Made by a program: the position numbers and the translations under genes | Shown here: in pieces, positions 1 to 12,200 of the stretch | Layout of the letters: every line of letters starts with the position of its first letter | Numbering within the stretch: position 1 is the first letter of the stretch | Assembly: GCF_003945595.2 (NCBI RefSeq) | Contig: NW_024103696.1 | Span: 1,488,001-1,552,000 of the forward strand | Reading direction: 5' to 3' | DNA: 64,000 bases | DNA from: Pipra filicauda | Taxonomy: Eukaryota; Chordata; Aves; Passeriformes; Pipridae | Notes under the pieces: generated by a model | Told to the model about the DNA's origin: nothing | The model's input: the letters and a program-made list of their open reading frames with translations, nothing else | The model's database searches: none

Positions 1-155
1 AAGCAATAAAATAAAAAATGCAGTATCGATAACATTTCTAACTGAATATTAGTCTTTTTTTAAAAAAAAATCAAACCCCAGAAGTAATGTGTTAGAATTG
101 TCAGAACATTTCTTTTAAATCAATTTCCAGTTCTATAGCAAAAATAACAACCATT

Positions 156-1193
156 TGTGCTGGTTTTGGCTGTGATAGAGTTAATTTTCTTCACAGTTTC
201 TAGTATGGAGCTATGTTTTGAATTTATGCTGGAAACAATGTTGATAAAACAGGGATGTTTTTGCTATTGTTGAGCAGGGTTAAGGCCTTTTCTGCTCCTC
301 ACATCACTCTAGCAGTGAGGAGGCTGGGGGTGCACATGGAGCTTGGAGGGAATACAGCCAGGACAGCTTACACCAAATGACCAAAGGGACATTCCATACC
401 ATATGGTGTCATACCAGCACATATAGCTGGGGGAAGAAAAGGGAAAGAGAGGACACTCAGAGTGATGTTGTTTGCTTTCCCAAGTTACTGTTATCCATTA
501 TGAAGCCCTACTTTCCTGGAGATGACTGAACACCTGTGCTGCGGTCCGAAGGGGGGATGGGACCATGGCACAGCACGGGTCCGGGACACAAGGTAGGGTG
601 CAAGTAGAATCTTTTATTCACGTGTGCATGCGGTCTTTTATCAGCTCGGGAGGGGAAAGGGCCAGAACATAGCGCGGAGCATGAGACAGACAAGCGGGGG
701 GACAAACCAGGATAGGGACACGGGCAAAAGAGGGAGGAATGTGGGAGGAACCGGGGAGAGAAGGGGTGAATGGAGGCTGTCTCCCCTCTGCAGCTTCTCC
801 AGCCAATCCGCAGGAAAGCAGGGAAGTGGACAAGCCTGAACATGCCCAGGAGATCCAAATTTTGGGGAAGCATACAATGTGTATGTACATAATTGTAAAG
901 TCTGTATCGCAAAGTCCTTTCAATCACTGTACATCTTTTTCCACTTCTGAAATTTTCCCCATTCTGATTCCTGGTCCTTCACACACCTGCCTGCCCTGAA
1001 ACTATCACAATGGGAAACTGTGAATGAATTCCTGGTTTTTCTTTGCTTGCACATGTGGCTTCAGCTTTACTGTTAAACTATCTTTTTCTCAACCTGGTAG
1101 TTTTCTCGCTTTTACCTTTCTGATCTCTCCCTCATCTCATCAGAGCAAGCAGCTGGGTGGAATTTAGTTGCCAGCTGGGGCTAAACCATGACA
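156..1193 (+). mobile_element. ERVL-type solo LTR, split by a nested LTR
   Basis: A solo LTR of an avian ERVL-like family. It begins TGTGCTGGTTTTGG and ends CTAAACCATGACA, giving TG...CA termini. The middle holds the family's usual blocks: the 'aggctgggggtgcac' stretch, 'ccataccatatggtgtcat', and a tail that runs into 'agctgggtgg'. Without the insertion at 537-983 and its duplicated 6 bp, the LTR is about 585 bp. No gag, pol or env sequence follows, so it is a solo LTR. The flanking 5-mers (ccatt and aaatt) are only partly alike, so the target duplication has decayed. Related copies lie on the minus strand at 10157-10705 and 49636-50054. Family assignment is from memory. Confidence 0.8.
537..983 (-). 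mobile_element. Solo LTR nested inside the ERVL LTR, with 6-bp target duplication
   Basis: A 447-bp insertion with TG...CA termini, bounded by perfect CACCTG copies at 531-536 and 984-989. It cuts the host LTR between 'gaacacctg' and 'cctgcc', which are continuous in intact family members. Read on the minus strand it has a TATA-like GATAAAAGA and an AATAAAAGA polyadenylation signal about 70-80 bp before its 3' end, so the LTR is antisense to its host. A 6-bp duplication suits alpharetrovirus- or ERVK-type integrases. It keeps many CpGs (for example gcggtccg and agcgcgg), which suggests a fairly recent insertion. The 139-codon minus-strand open frame over it is not coding. Confidence 0.85.
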
Positions 1194-2309
1194 AAATTTA
1201 AGGGAACAATGTGCCTTCAATGAAGTAAGCAGCTCTCAGATCTTTGTATTGATGTCAGTCTGAAGATATATGGTGCAATGTAGTTTATTTCATGCTTATA
1301 TTAAATTGAAGCACCAAATTCCATTATACTTGACTGTGATACTGATTCACTACAGTAAAAAAGTCTGAAAATAATGCTGCCAAGATGCTACTTAATTAAT
1401 AAGGAATTTTTACTTACATTTGTATGGCAAGGTTTTGGTATTAGAGGGGCTACAGGGTTGGCTTGTGTAAAAAGCTGCTCAGGACTTTTCCTATCTCTGA
1501 TAGAACCAATGCCAGCTGGGTCCAAGACAGACCCACTGCTGGCCAAGACCAAGTTCACCAGTGACAGTGGTAACCGATCTGGGATAACATAGGAAGAGCA
1601 AAAACCACCTGTGCAACCCTGATGGGAACGATCAGTAAGAATATATGAGAAAAACAGCTCTGCAGACACTGAGGTCAGCGAAGAAGGGGGAGGAGATGCT
1701 CCAGGCACCAGAGCAGACATTACTCTGCCGCCCATAATGAAGATCATGATGAGGAAGACCACTGGAGCAGGTGGATGCCCAAAGGAGGTTGTGACCCTGT
1801 GGGAAGCCCGTGTTGGAGTAGGTTCATGGCAGAACACGTGATCCTGTGGAGAACTCATGCCTGAGCAATCCGTTCCTGAAGGACTGCACCCTGTGGAAGA
1901 GACCCACGTTGGAGCAGTTTATGAAGAACTGGAGCCTGTGGGAAGGACTCATGTTGGAGAAGTTTGTGGAGAACTGTCTCCCATTGGAGGCACTCCACAC
2001 TGGAACAGAGGAAGAGTATAAGTAGTCCTCCCCCTGAGGAGGAAGGAATGACAGAGACATGTGATGAACTGACTGTAATCCCCATTCCCCGTGTGTGGCA
2101 TCTCACCCTTAAGGGCAAGGGAGCTCTCGAGATTTGTCAATGCTTGTGTTCAAAAAGAAAGGACAAAAGTCAGAACATCTGCAAAAAACTGACAAAGTTT
2201 TATTAGTAAAGTTTACTCTTGGCACGGAATGTTAAACTGGTGTGTTAGTTCCTTATCTGATAGCATAAATACACAGTGGTGGGTTTTGAATAAGGGCTAG
2301 GGTGAAAGC

Positions 2310-2388
2310 GAAAACAGAAAGAGATCAAAGAGAGGGAGAGAGAAAGAAAGAAAGGAAGAAAGGAAGTAAGGAAGAAAGCAGGAAAGAT
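2310..2388. repeat. Purine-rich (GAAA/GGAA)n tract
   Basis: An almost pure A/G stretch of GAGA, AAAG and GGAA units inside the nested LTR. It is low complexity and has no coding content. Confidence 0.85.
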
Positions 2389-2465
2389 CATCAGTCCTGG
2401 CTCCATCATCAATCCAGTTGAGGGGCTGTCCAGGATCCTGGGGTTTCTGCCCAGGCTTCATGGGG

Positions 2466-2525
2466 GGATAGATAGATGGATGGATGAATGGATAGATAAA
2501 TATATAGATATATAGATAGATAGAC
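2466..2525. repeat. Interrupted (GATA)n / (GGAT)n microsatellite
   Basis: Tandem GATA, GGAT and TATA units inside the nested LTR. Confidence 0.85.
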
Positions 2526-3242
2526 AAAGTTCCTCTCCCAAAGCTAAGTTTCTTGTTTTCTATGCAAATTAGTTATCATGCTCAAGTTTGTTCTTCTAGA
2601 CTTTCTGGAAATGGGTTGGAGGACTCTGGGGATCTTTGGTGCTCTTGATCCCCCCAGTTGGGTCTGTCTTTACTTGACAGTCCATGTCTGCTTCTCAACC
2701 TCATTCCTGTGCTTGAGCTGTACTGTGTTATGCTTATTTCCAGGAGCCATAACAAGGACATTTGTCCCAGAAAAGTGCTGTCTTACCTCTGTATGGCCCC
2801 TTTCTCCAGCCACATCCAGTTCTTTCTCAGAACATGTTCTTAACAACAATACTTGGTTGGCTCCACAGCTATCCAGCTATCGGTGTTTGAGACATACGCA
2901 TTAGCCCCTTTGGGCTTCTACACTGTCCCCTCATGCTGAGGTGAGGAGGCAGAGTAAATCAGGAGTAAAGTTAAACCTGAGAAGAAGGGAGCGGTGGGGG
3001 AAGGTTTTTCAAAGATTTGGGTTTATTTCTCATTCTTGTACTCTGATTTGATGGATATATAAATTAATTTTCTCCAAGTTGTGTCTGTTTTACCCTTGAC
3101 TGTAACTGGTGAGTGATCTCCCCCTGCCCTTCTCTCGACTCACGAGCCTTTCATTATGTTTTGTCTCCTCTGTCCAGCTGAGGAGGGTAGTGATAGAGCC
3201 GCTTTGGTGGGCACCTGGTATCCAGCCAGGGCAAACCCACCA

Positions 3243-6200
3243 TATATGCATTCTGTACCTGAAGTAAATTGTATATTTGTGATCCCAGGGAACTATTAAA
3301 ATAATACAATTTAAAATTACAAGTAGGCAGTCATATTAAAGAGAGAGGATAAAATTAGGGATGCTACTGAAGGTGAAGTTAGAGATATGAAGAGCGCTAC
3401 TGAAGTAGTTATGGAGCTTATCAAAATGCAGAACTATATTTCACAGCACTAGATAGTCTTAGGATGTCTGTTCTGCCATGCGTACTAGTAACAACTTCCT
3501 GCCAATATTAATAAAAAATTGTAAAAACAGGTTAGGTAGATAAATGTAAAATAGCACCTACTTTTTTTTTCATACATGGAAAAAGTGCTTTCTCACTGTA
3601 TTTTTTCTCACCCTGAGAGTCCCTCTTTGTATGCACAATTTATGCCACTTTTCAGAATCTTGATGAATCAGGTGTCCCTATGATTTCTCAGTTTGTGTAT
3701 CTGCAAATGGAGGCACCTAAAATTATTCATTCACTCAAAAACTTGGGTTATCTTATGTGTATATTATTTTATATTCTTCTTAGAGAGTTTGAGAATGATC
3801 ACTATAATGTTATATTAATAAGGAAGTTCCCAGTGACTATGATTTGACAAAAGCATATCCATAAAATTTGCAAAACATATAGCTTCAATTTTATTACATT
3901 TCCCTGCAGAGTTAGCAGTGAAAACATTTCAAAATTGTAGTATTATATCAGAGGAAGAACAGAAAGGCTTTTAGAAATAAACCAGTCTGATTTACCTGTC
4001 TAAGTAAGATGAAATGGAAAAAATAAACTCTATATAGTGGCAAGCAATGTAGATTAAAGGAGTTATTTGGCATCTAAAGTGTCATTTAAAACATAAATGA
4101 GGAAAGATTTTTAAAACTACAGTAGGACAGAACTAGTGTGAATTGGCAGGCCTCCATTGGTTGCACTGGAACTTTGCCGACTACATTAGCTAAGGATCTG
4201 AGTTTATATGAGTTTTAACTTCACAGCATCCCTTAAATCATCAGGAATAAGATGCCTTAGTGACTCAGTAAATCAAGGCAAGATCAAATAATTATTAAAA
4301 AATAAATGAGAACTGTTCTTCAGTGCAATACAATTTTATTTTGAATAGCACTTCATATAAATGCGTCCCAAGATACTTTATAAGAAAAGTTATAAATAAT
4401 AAAATTATGTGGTTTAATAATAAATAATAGATTAAAAGTTGCTAAGGGTATTCATCTTATGTTCAGAATGGAGCAAAGATTTTATGGAATGAAACAGGGC
4501 AAGGATGCTAGTTTAATCATAGAGGAAGAAATACTAAACCCAAAATCTGAATGAAAGCACAAGGAAAAAAAAAAAGAATTTTCCTGGCTAACATCTTATA
4601 TGCAAATAAATCTATATTTCTTTACTCTCTGGGGAGTACTTCAACCACCAGATAACACCCTACTCAGGAATTGGGACCATTTTCAGGCCTTCTGAAAGCT
4701 GAGCTGTTTTGTTTTGCAGAAGGAGAGTATAGCCTGAGCAAATTTTATCATACTTAACCTTGTGCAGAGCTTTATATGCAGAAGAGTGATAGTGTCCCAA
4801 GCCTCCAGTTCCCTCCCCAGGTGAGAGGCTTTTTAAAAGAATAATCCAGACAACTCATTTATTTGGTTCTCTGTTAAAAATATAGGGTGAGGGAGAAAGA
4901 AGTACCATGGGGGAAGATGGGAGCCTGTCGTTGAAAGAATGTTCCCCCATAGCACAGAGAGGAGAGGATTTTTCTTTACACTTTTACTTTTGACTTCCAG
5001 CATAGCAGTGGTTTTTTCTAGGTGCTTTACAGGCTTCATGTCTCCACACCTGACTCAAGACTGGTGAGTCATATGCTGAGGGAAGATTCTAGTGGTTAGT
5101 CATTACAGCAGCATTGCAGTGACCAAGTCGCTAATGTGTATAGGTTTAAGCTAAAAATTAAGTCCTTAAATGCTCATATATTTATCCTTTCTAATGTGTC
5201 TGTCTTTTGACAATTTATTTTATTATATATATTCCAGTGAGAAAGTTTTCAGGCGTACACCTCAAAGATTGGAAGAGGTAGGAAATTAATTTTGCAAGGG
5301 TGATGTGCTGCCAGGGAGCTTCTAGAAATCGATTGGAGATACAATGATGAAAATGTGGCTAGGACAGGATGAAGAAATGGAAGTGAAGGGATGTTCAGAA
5401 GGAGGAATCAGAGGGTCAAAGGGGAACTGGGAGACAGTCACAGCAGTGGGAGACACACAACAGTCCCTGGATGAGATGCAAAATTAGCAAAGCCATCTGC
5501 TGCTCCTGCTCTACCCAAGAGTCTTTAAGTTTTATACTCTGGCTTCACAGTAACTGGTAGCATATCTAACATACCTGATAATCCATTTTGAAGAACATTT
5601 TGATAATAAATTCTTTCATTTCCCCTTACTGTCAAATCCTGGAAGATGGGAATTTTGTGTATAATTTGGGAGTGTATAATTTGTTACCAATCCTTATAAA
5701 GTATTGCCGAACTTCACAATCAATAATAAGCCCCCATGTTTGGAAATATTCTATGAATCAGTACAGCAGGGTCACCACTTTCTTCCTCCAAGGCAAACTG
5801 GGAAAAATAAAATAATTTTAAAAATCCTTACATATGGGACTCCAGGCAGCTTTTTGAAGTCTTCTGCAATAGTGGAAGTTATTAGGCAACAATTCCGAAG
5901 GCAATAAACCCTCTGTGACTAGTATGAAAGAAACGTTAGTCTGCTAGACTCAGATTTTGATAATGTACACACACATTCAACATACAAATAATATATACTT
6001 TATGTATAGCCAAATGCTATGGATAGATACATGTTAGCTGTCATGCTGGGCCTTTTCATTGCAAACATATGATGGCTGGGGACCTGTAGTGTCAAATGTA
6101 TTGGTGCTAAATTGTAACATATAAAGTGCTTTCACTAAAAACCTGTTTTAGGTAATATGATAAAAATAAGAGAGGAATTTAAAGAAGTGTGAACATAAAA

Positions 6201-7767
6201 TTATACTGTTATGGGGGGTCTCTAGATCTGCTTTGTCCCATACAAAGATTAGAATGGAGCTATTCAAAGGATGGTAAGGATCAGATAAGGTACTAGTATT
6301 TGTGCCCTCACAAGCTTCAGGATGTCTCAGCCTCATGTTGAATAACTTGCACAGCTACCTTGGAAATTATGGTCTTCCACTGCCCTTGAAAGCTCACTTG
6401 CCTGCTCTTCAAAACAGTCCTCATGACACTTCTGTCTTCTTTGTAAATATTTATATTTACATTCAAATTTAATTCTGAAATTGTTATAGTCTATCATTGA
6501 ACAGAATAGTTTCACAGGCCATGACAAAGGACTTTATTATTGCTTACACTCTCTAATGCAAAGTTTGTAATATCGATGCCTTCTTTCTATTTCAAATTAT
6601 TTTTTTGCTTAAAAGTGTGAAAGGCAACAAAAAAAAAGTACACTTTTAATGCTAAAATACTGTACAAAAGGATTTTATATGTAACTACAGTAACAAAATC
6701 TATTTTCCCAGTGGAAAAGACTTGTTTCCCTCACCTGACAAACATCACTTCCTTATACTTGTTATTCCTGCACGTTCCAGTGATTAGACGGGTGACTGTG
6801 AGAGTTATTTGCATCTTTCTTCCCTACTACAGCATTCTTGCCTGGGGAGAGTTGGAAACCTTGGTTAATATTAATGAAATAATTTTGGACATGGAGCAGA
6901 GCACTAACTTCTACTGCCTGGGTAGTAATATTACTTCTCGTTAAAGTTTGTGGAAGTTCATCTCACATTCAATTACAGATGCCTAAAAACTGTTTTTCAG
7001 GCAATCTGTGCACCTTAGACAAGAGAAAAGGGGGAGGAAAGGATCTGTTTCCCCCCTGAGATTTTCTGCTCTCTGCATATAATACTGCCAACAAGCTGGG
7101 AGATTTTGCTAAGTGACTTGCTGGTCAGCAAGATGTCATATTGAGAGATGATGAATGACTCTGGGCTTCTGCTCTAAGACATAGCAGAAACAATGGAGTA
7201 ATCTCAAAGGAATATTGGAAGTTTTATCTGTAACAGCTTCGGAAAAGCAGCCAGATTTATAATATTGTTCTAAATTCTAGACAAGTAAAAGTCCTGCATT
7301 TTCGTCTTGTTTTGTGTTTTGGTTTTGTGGTTTTTTTTTTTCTGAGAACATAACATTTTGTATACTGTTAACCCTTTTGAATAGGAATCTAATGGGGTTT
7401 CCTTTGTTCAGTGAATGACTCCAGGGGCTGGAATTTCAGGGGGAAGAGAGGAAGAAGACAGGTCATTCACCAATTATGCCAATTGCTGGTTTGTTCCCTA
7501 GATTGTGTTCTATTATGAGCTTTTTCTCTAATCAGTATAAAAATACATGATTCTTTTGTAAATACACAGCTTAGAACCACACCACAAAGTCAATTCTTAT
7601 GGGTAATAAAAAAAGGAGACAGCTAATGGAAATTATGAACTATTTCAAAGCTGAATTTTCACTGTGTTTTGGGTGAGGTCCTTTGTTTTTTGATATCTGT
7701 GAAATTCTAAATAGGTGGCTTTTTCCCCTAAATCCATTTATTTTAGCCTTACTGAATACATTCTGTC
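3243..7767. other. No gene seen
   Basis: AT-rich single-copy-looking DNA. Open frames are at most about 77 codons and none resembles a known protein. No RNA gene or clear repeat was recognised. Confidence 0.6.
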
Positions 7768-8793
7768 ATAAGGAACTGGCTGAATGGTCACACTCAAAGA
7801 ATTGTGGTCAATGGCTTGATGTCCAAGTGGGGACCAATGAAAAGTACCATTCCTCAGAGGTTGGCTTTGGGATTGGCATTTTCTAAGACCTTTGTTGGTG
7901 GCACAGACAATGAGATTGAGTTCACCCTCAACAAGTTTGTCAGTAACACCAAGCTGAGTGGTGTGGTTGACACGCTGGAGGAAAGGAATACCTTGACAGC
8001 CTTGAGAGGTGGACCTGTTCATGAAGTTCAACAAAGACAAGTGCAAGGTCCTGAATGTTGACTGGGAAAGTTCCAAACATCACTGCAAGCTGGGCAGAGA
8101 ATGGATTTGGAGCAGCCCTGAGGAGAAGGATGTGGAGGTGTTGGTTGATGAGAATCTCAACACGAGCTGGGAAATGTGCATCTGCTGTCCAGAAAACAAA
8201 CTCTATCCTGGACTGCATCTAAAGAAATGTGACCAACAGGTGGTGATTCTGTCTGTCTGCTCCACTCTAGTGAGACCCCACCTGCAGAACTGTGTCCAGC
8301 TCTGGGGTCTCCAACACAAGAGGGTCTTAAACCTTTTGGAGCAACTCCAGGTCAGGGCAACAAAGATGATCCAAGGGCTAGAGTGCCTCTCCTACGAAAA
8401 CAGGCTAAGAGAGTTGGCATTGTTCAGCCTAGAGAAGGCTTCAGGATGACTAAATTGCAGCCTTGCAGTACAGAAAAGGGGCCTATAAGAAAGCTGGAGA
8501 GGGACTCTTTACAGGGGCATGTAGTGATAGGAAAAGGGGAATGGCTTTAAAGTGAAAGAAGGTAGGTTTAGGTTAGATATTAGGAAGAAATTCCTTGCTG
8601 TGAGTGTGGTAAGATACTGGCACAGGTTGCCAAGAAAAGCTGTAGATGCCCCATCACTGGAACTGTTTAAGGCCAGGTTGGATGAGGGTTTGAGCAACCT
8701 GGTCTAGTGGAAGGTGTCCCTGCCCAAGGCAGGAGGTTTGGAAGTATATGTATAACATCCCTTCCAACCCAGGTCATTCTGTGATTCCATGAT
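7768..8793 (+). mobile_element. CR1 LINE, 5'-truncated
   Basis: The 3' kilobase of a CR1 element. It begins inside the reverse transcriptase: 'taaggaactggctgaatgg' leads into a decayed WLTEW..SKNCGQW segment. It continues through the ORF2 C-terminus in broken frames; the best piece is 146 codons at 8009-8449, containing VLVDENLNTSWE, STLVRPHLQNC and LQVRATKMIQGLECLSYENR. The 3' UTR runs to 'cattctgtgattccatga', the CR1-type tail. Frameshifts and stops make it a dead copy. It is a retrotransposon relic, not a host gene. Confidence 0.92.
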
Positions 8794-10156
8794 GTGCTGT
8801 AAGATATTATGAGAAAACATTTGTTCCCATTATAAAACATCATTTCATAGTCCCTTTTGGTATTGGATACAGTTTTTAGTTAGAAACCAGAATCTACCTG
8901 CGTCTGAAAAATCAACACATGCAGGACAGGACATAATTATCACATATTTCCTGGTGTTTAGTGTTCTTTCCTTCATTTCCTTTTTATTAGGAGGGGGAAA
9001 AGGGTTTGAACCCATTTGCCATGAAAGGATCCTAAAATACCATATGCTAAAACATGGAAATATTAATTTAAATTCTGTATTGTAATTGATTTTTCTGACA
9101 TAACAGGAAATTTTTCTATACTGTGATATTACTTGGACCACAGAAAATTTCCTTGAGATAGATTGTTTTAGAAGAGAAATCTGAAATTGGAAATTATCAT
9201 TATGTGCAATATATTTCACATATATTCTTTCCCTAGTTTAGACTGAAATATCCTCTTTGGAGGATAGCCTTCATGGCTTGCATGTGGGGCATTATATCTA
9301 CCTGAAATACTGCTCAGTTCATTTTTTACGGTTTTCCAAGTGCTGATGAACTCTAAGGCCTCTCTCAAGTACTTTGAGCTTCCTCTGTTGAATCTGATCA
9401 TTACTTTATTTGCAGGTGTAGCAAACAGTGCAGAGCTATGGCATGCTCAGCATGCTAATGACAACCAGCTCCATACCCACACAGCCTGGCAAAGTGCCCT
9501 AGTCTGAGAACGTGTTTATACCTTGGTAATATATTTTTTAATATTAAATAGCATTTTAAAAAGGTTTCTAGATGATTTTTGTTTGACTTGTAGAGATATT
9601 TTTTTTTCTTAAACCATTACTTTATCTTTTAAAGCATACATTTTTAACAGTTCATTTACAGCATGGCCTAACTGCTTATGATATTTAAAAAAATAAATAA
9701 CAATTAGGTGAAAGTTTAAAAACAATATGCTGAGCACACAGGCAATGATTTCAATGACATTTTTGGTGGAGTTGGAACAGAGAGGATGAATACACACTTT
9801 CAATGGTTGGATTGAAATGACATAGCATAATGGCTCCAACGGAGCAGTTACAATCTACCCAGTCAATGATCCATGAACAAAGAAAGATTTACTCAATTTG
9901 AAACCAATACATTCTAACATGTTAAAAAATAAACAAACAAACTGTCCTATGCTCTACTGATCCACACAGAAATTTCCTCCTTTACTCAAAGCTAATGCAC
10001 CCATCTTCTGCCTCGTCCTTGTAGTTCTCTCTACTCTGTCTTCTGGAGTATTTGAAGGACTGAAAATGAGAAAAATTTTTAGTCTGCTTTGATATTACTG
10101 TCAGTGGTATTTTCAAGTCCTGGGAAGAAGAGTGGAACATTTGCAAATCAATATAT
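8794..10156. other. No gene seen
   Basis: AT-rich sequence. Minus-strand open frames of 124 and 76 codons show no recognisable domain and look like chance frames. Confidence 0.55.
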
Positions 10157-10705
10157 TGTCATGGTTGAACCCCAGCAACTAACCCCACACAACTGCTCAC
10201 TCGTACTCCCTCAGTGGGGTGAGGAAGAGAATTAGAAGGATAAAAGTGAGAAAGCTCAATGAGTTGACAGTTTAATAGATAATGCAAAAACTGTGCATGG
10301 AAGCAAAATGAAACAAGGAATTCACTCCCCACTTACCATGGACAGGCAGGTGGGGCTTCATCACACATAATGCTGACTTGGGAAGACAAACATCATCACT
10401 CCAATTGCCACCTCCCACTTCCTTCTTCTTCCTCCAGCTATGTGGAGCATGATGCCATATGGTATGGGATAACCCTTTGATCAGTTGGGGTCAGCTGTCC
10501 TGGCTGTGTTCCCTCCAAACTCCTTGTGCACCCTGAGCCTCCTCTCTGGTGGGGTGGGGTGAAGAGCAGAAAAAGCCTTAACCCTGCTCAGCAATAGCAA
10601 AAACATCCCTGTGCTATCAGTGTTGTTTCCAGACACAAATCCAAACTACAGTACCACACATGCTACTGTGAAGAAAATTAACTCTATCCTAGCGAAAACT
10701 ACTAC
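10157..10705 (-). mobile_element. ERVL-type solo LTR
   Basis: Same family as the LTR at 156-1193, inverted. On the plus strand it opens TGTCATGGTTGAACCCCAGC and closes 'actctatcctagcgaaaactactaca'-like, the reverse complement of the family's start. It includes 'ccatatggtatgggataacc' and 'gatcagttggggtcagctgt'. About 549 bp long with TG...CA ends. The flanking 5-mers (tatat and tgcat) match only partly, suggesting an old insertion. It has no internal retroviral sequence. Confidence 0.85.
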
Positions 10706-11597
10706 ATGCATTCACTAATGACTCTAAGAAAATAAGTTTTCATACCCAGGTGATTCACAGACATGAAAGCAGCTTTGGACTAGTTATGTGTTTTACCCAG
10801 AACTTTTGCTCCTTGTTTGAAAAAGAGGATTTACTAACTTCTATTTCTTTAAACAGCAGTTCAGTGAAGACAAAAAATCTAAAAATGTCTTTGATACATA
10901 AAAATGAGGCAGTGATAAGTATCAGAGACATTTTTATTTAGAACTTATTGAAAACAATGCTGTGGATAATCCTTAGGTAGCCAATAAACTGCATGTAAAT
11001 GGATAATGACAGAGTTACTTTTTTGTATGATGATGAATCTGTCTTCCTCTTTGTATTAATGGCATGACACGCTAGGAATTTTCTAAAAAGCTAAGCAGGT
11101 ATGATATCACTGTTCATTATTAAGAGTTCATTGATTGAATAGTAACAACCTCAAAGGATGCCAAGTTTTGTGAAAAATATTTAACCTGCAGATGGAATTC
11201 CTATTATCTAGAGGTGAGAGGGTGACTAATCTAGACTAAACGCCTAATTTTACTTGATCAAATATAGATGTTACACCTAAAATGCCTGAAGTACCTAGTT
11301 TTTTTAAGTGTCTAATAATCCAAATTATTAGCACAGTTAATATAAAATGACACGATGCATTTTAGGTCTGAGTTCTACTGTTTGTTCAGGGGGATCTGGA
11401 ACACATATTTAACCTGTACAGTGTAAAGAGCTGTATATATGTATTTAGGATGGAAGAAAAGGCTGAAATACTTAAGTTTAACCAAAATTGCTTATCTGAT
11501 ATTTGCATAATCTCCACAAACATATGAATATTGGCAAAACATTGCATAATAATCATCAGAAAACCTGTTCTTCCTATAAATACTTGATTAAAATAGT
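10706..11597. other. No gene seen
   Basis: AT-rich with no open frame above 63 codons. No repeat family was recognised. Confidence 0.55.
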
Positions 11598-12002
11598 AGA
11601 ATCATCAAGATTGGAAGAGACCTTTAAGTTCATGAAGTCCAGCTGTCCACTCAGCACTAGCATTGTAACCCCTAAACCACTAAGCCACATCACCCAGTGC
11701 CAGATCCAGATGCCTTTTAAACACCTCCAGGGATACTGGTTTCACCACATCCCTGGACAACCCCTGACCACCCAAACAGTGAAAAAATTTATCTGCTCTC
11801 TAATCTGAATCTCCCCTGTCCCAGCCTAAGGCCATTTCCTCTTGTCCTCTCACTGCAGGCACGGTAGAAGAGACTGGCCCCCACCTCATTACAAACTCCT
11901 CTCAGGCAGTTGTAGAGAGTGATGAGGTCACCCCTAAGCCTCCTCTTCTCAAGACTAAAGAACGTCAGCTCCCTCAGCCACTCCTCATAAGTTTTCTGAC
12001 CT
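11598..12002 (-). mobile_element. CR1 LINE 3' fragment
   Basis: Antisense CR1 end. On the plus strand it starts 'agaatcatcaagattggaag' (reverse complement of the CR1 3' tail). It proceeds through 'cacctccagggatactgg' and 'aagcctcctcttctcaagac' to 'agccactcctcataagtttt'. The minus-strand frame at 11789-12055 retains the CR1 C-terminal pattern [20 protein letters not shown] followed by [16 protein letters not shown]. It is 5'-truncated and decayed. Confidence 0.9.
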
Positions 12003-12134
12003 AATACTAATAATTTTATTATACATGAAAACATCAGGATACACAATATGTACAAAAATACATTGAAATGTTAATACTGAGAAATAGTAATAATTTCAAA
12101 ATGAGGTCTTTAACAGGATGAACTTCGAGTCTTA

Positions 12135-12200
12135 GGGTTGAATTAGAAGATCTCTGGAGGTCCCTTCAAACCAAAATTGTTTCACCAGTCTATGATTCTA
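12135..12200 (+). mobile_element. CR1 3' tail fragment
   Basis: A short piece with 'ttgaattagaagatctctgg', 'aggtcccttcaaacc' and 'tctatgattctag', the CR1 3' UTR end in plus orientation. It lies about 130 bp from the oppositely oriented CR1 copy. Confidence 0.75.

Larger units (their letters stand above)
2092..2922 (-). mobile_element. LTR nested in the second LTR, opposite orientation
   Basis: This stretch interrupts the host LTR between 'cccattcccc' and 'ctcatgctgaggtgaggagg', which should lie close together. On the minus strand it starts TGTAGAAGCCC, ends in GCCACACA, and has an AATAAA signal about 110 bp from its 3' end (the plus-strand TTTATTAG near 2200). This is LTR-like in orientation and layout. 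A short TCCCC occurs on both sides (2086-2090 and 2926-2930), but exact ends and target duplication are uncertain by a few bases. It contains purine-rich and GATA/GGAT simple repeats at 2310-2388 and 2466-2525. Confidence 0.65.
1421..3242 (+). mobile_element. Long avian ERV LTR, split by a nested LTR
   Basis: A second LTR family. It starts near TGTATGGCAAGGTTTTGG and ends near AACCCACCA. The first half carries repeated modules of the type 'cccacgttggagcag' and 'gtgggaaggactcatgttgg' between 1780 and 2010. The final part (2935-3242) has 'tttatttctcattcttgtactctg', 'gtgagtgatctccc' and 'gatagagccgctttggtgggcacctgg', all familiar from this class. The element is about 990 bp once the roughly 830-bp insertion at 2092-2922 is removed. 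The left end is the less certain one. No internal retroviral genes are attached. A related LTR starts at about 63737. Confidence 0.75.

Noticed and set aside
508..927. 139-codon minus-strand open frame
   Set aside because: Lies across the nested LTR; composition-driven, with no known domain.
1388..1858. 156-codon minus-strand open frame
   Set aside because: Antisense to the LTR at 1421-3242; the plus-strand LTR blocks explain the sequence.
8845..9219. 124-codon minus-strand open frame
   Set aside because: AT-rich chance frame next to a CR1; no domain and no conservation evidence available.
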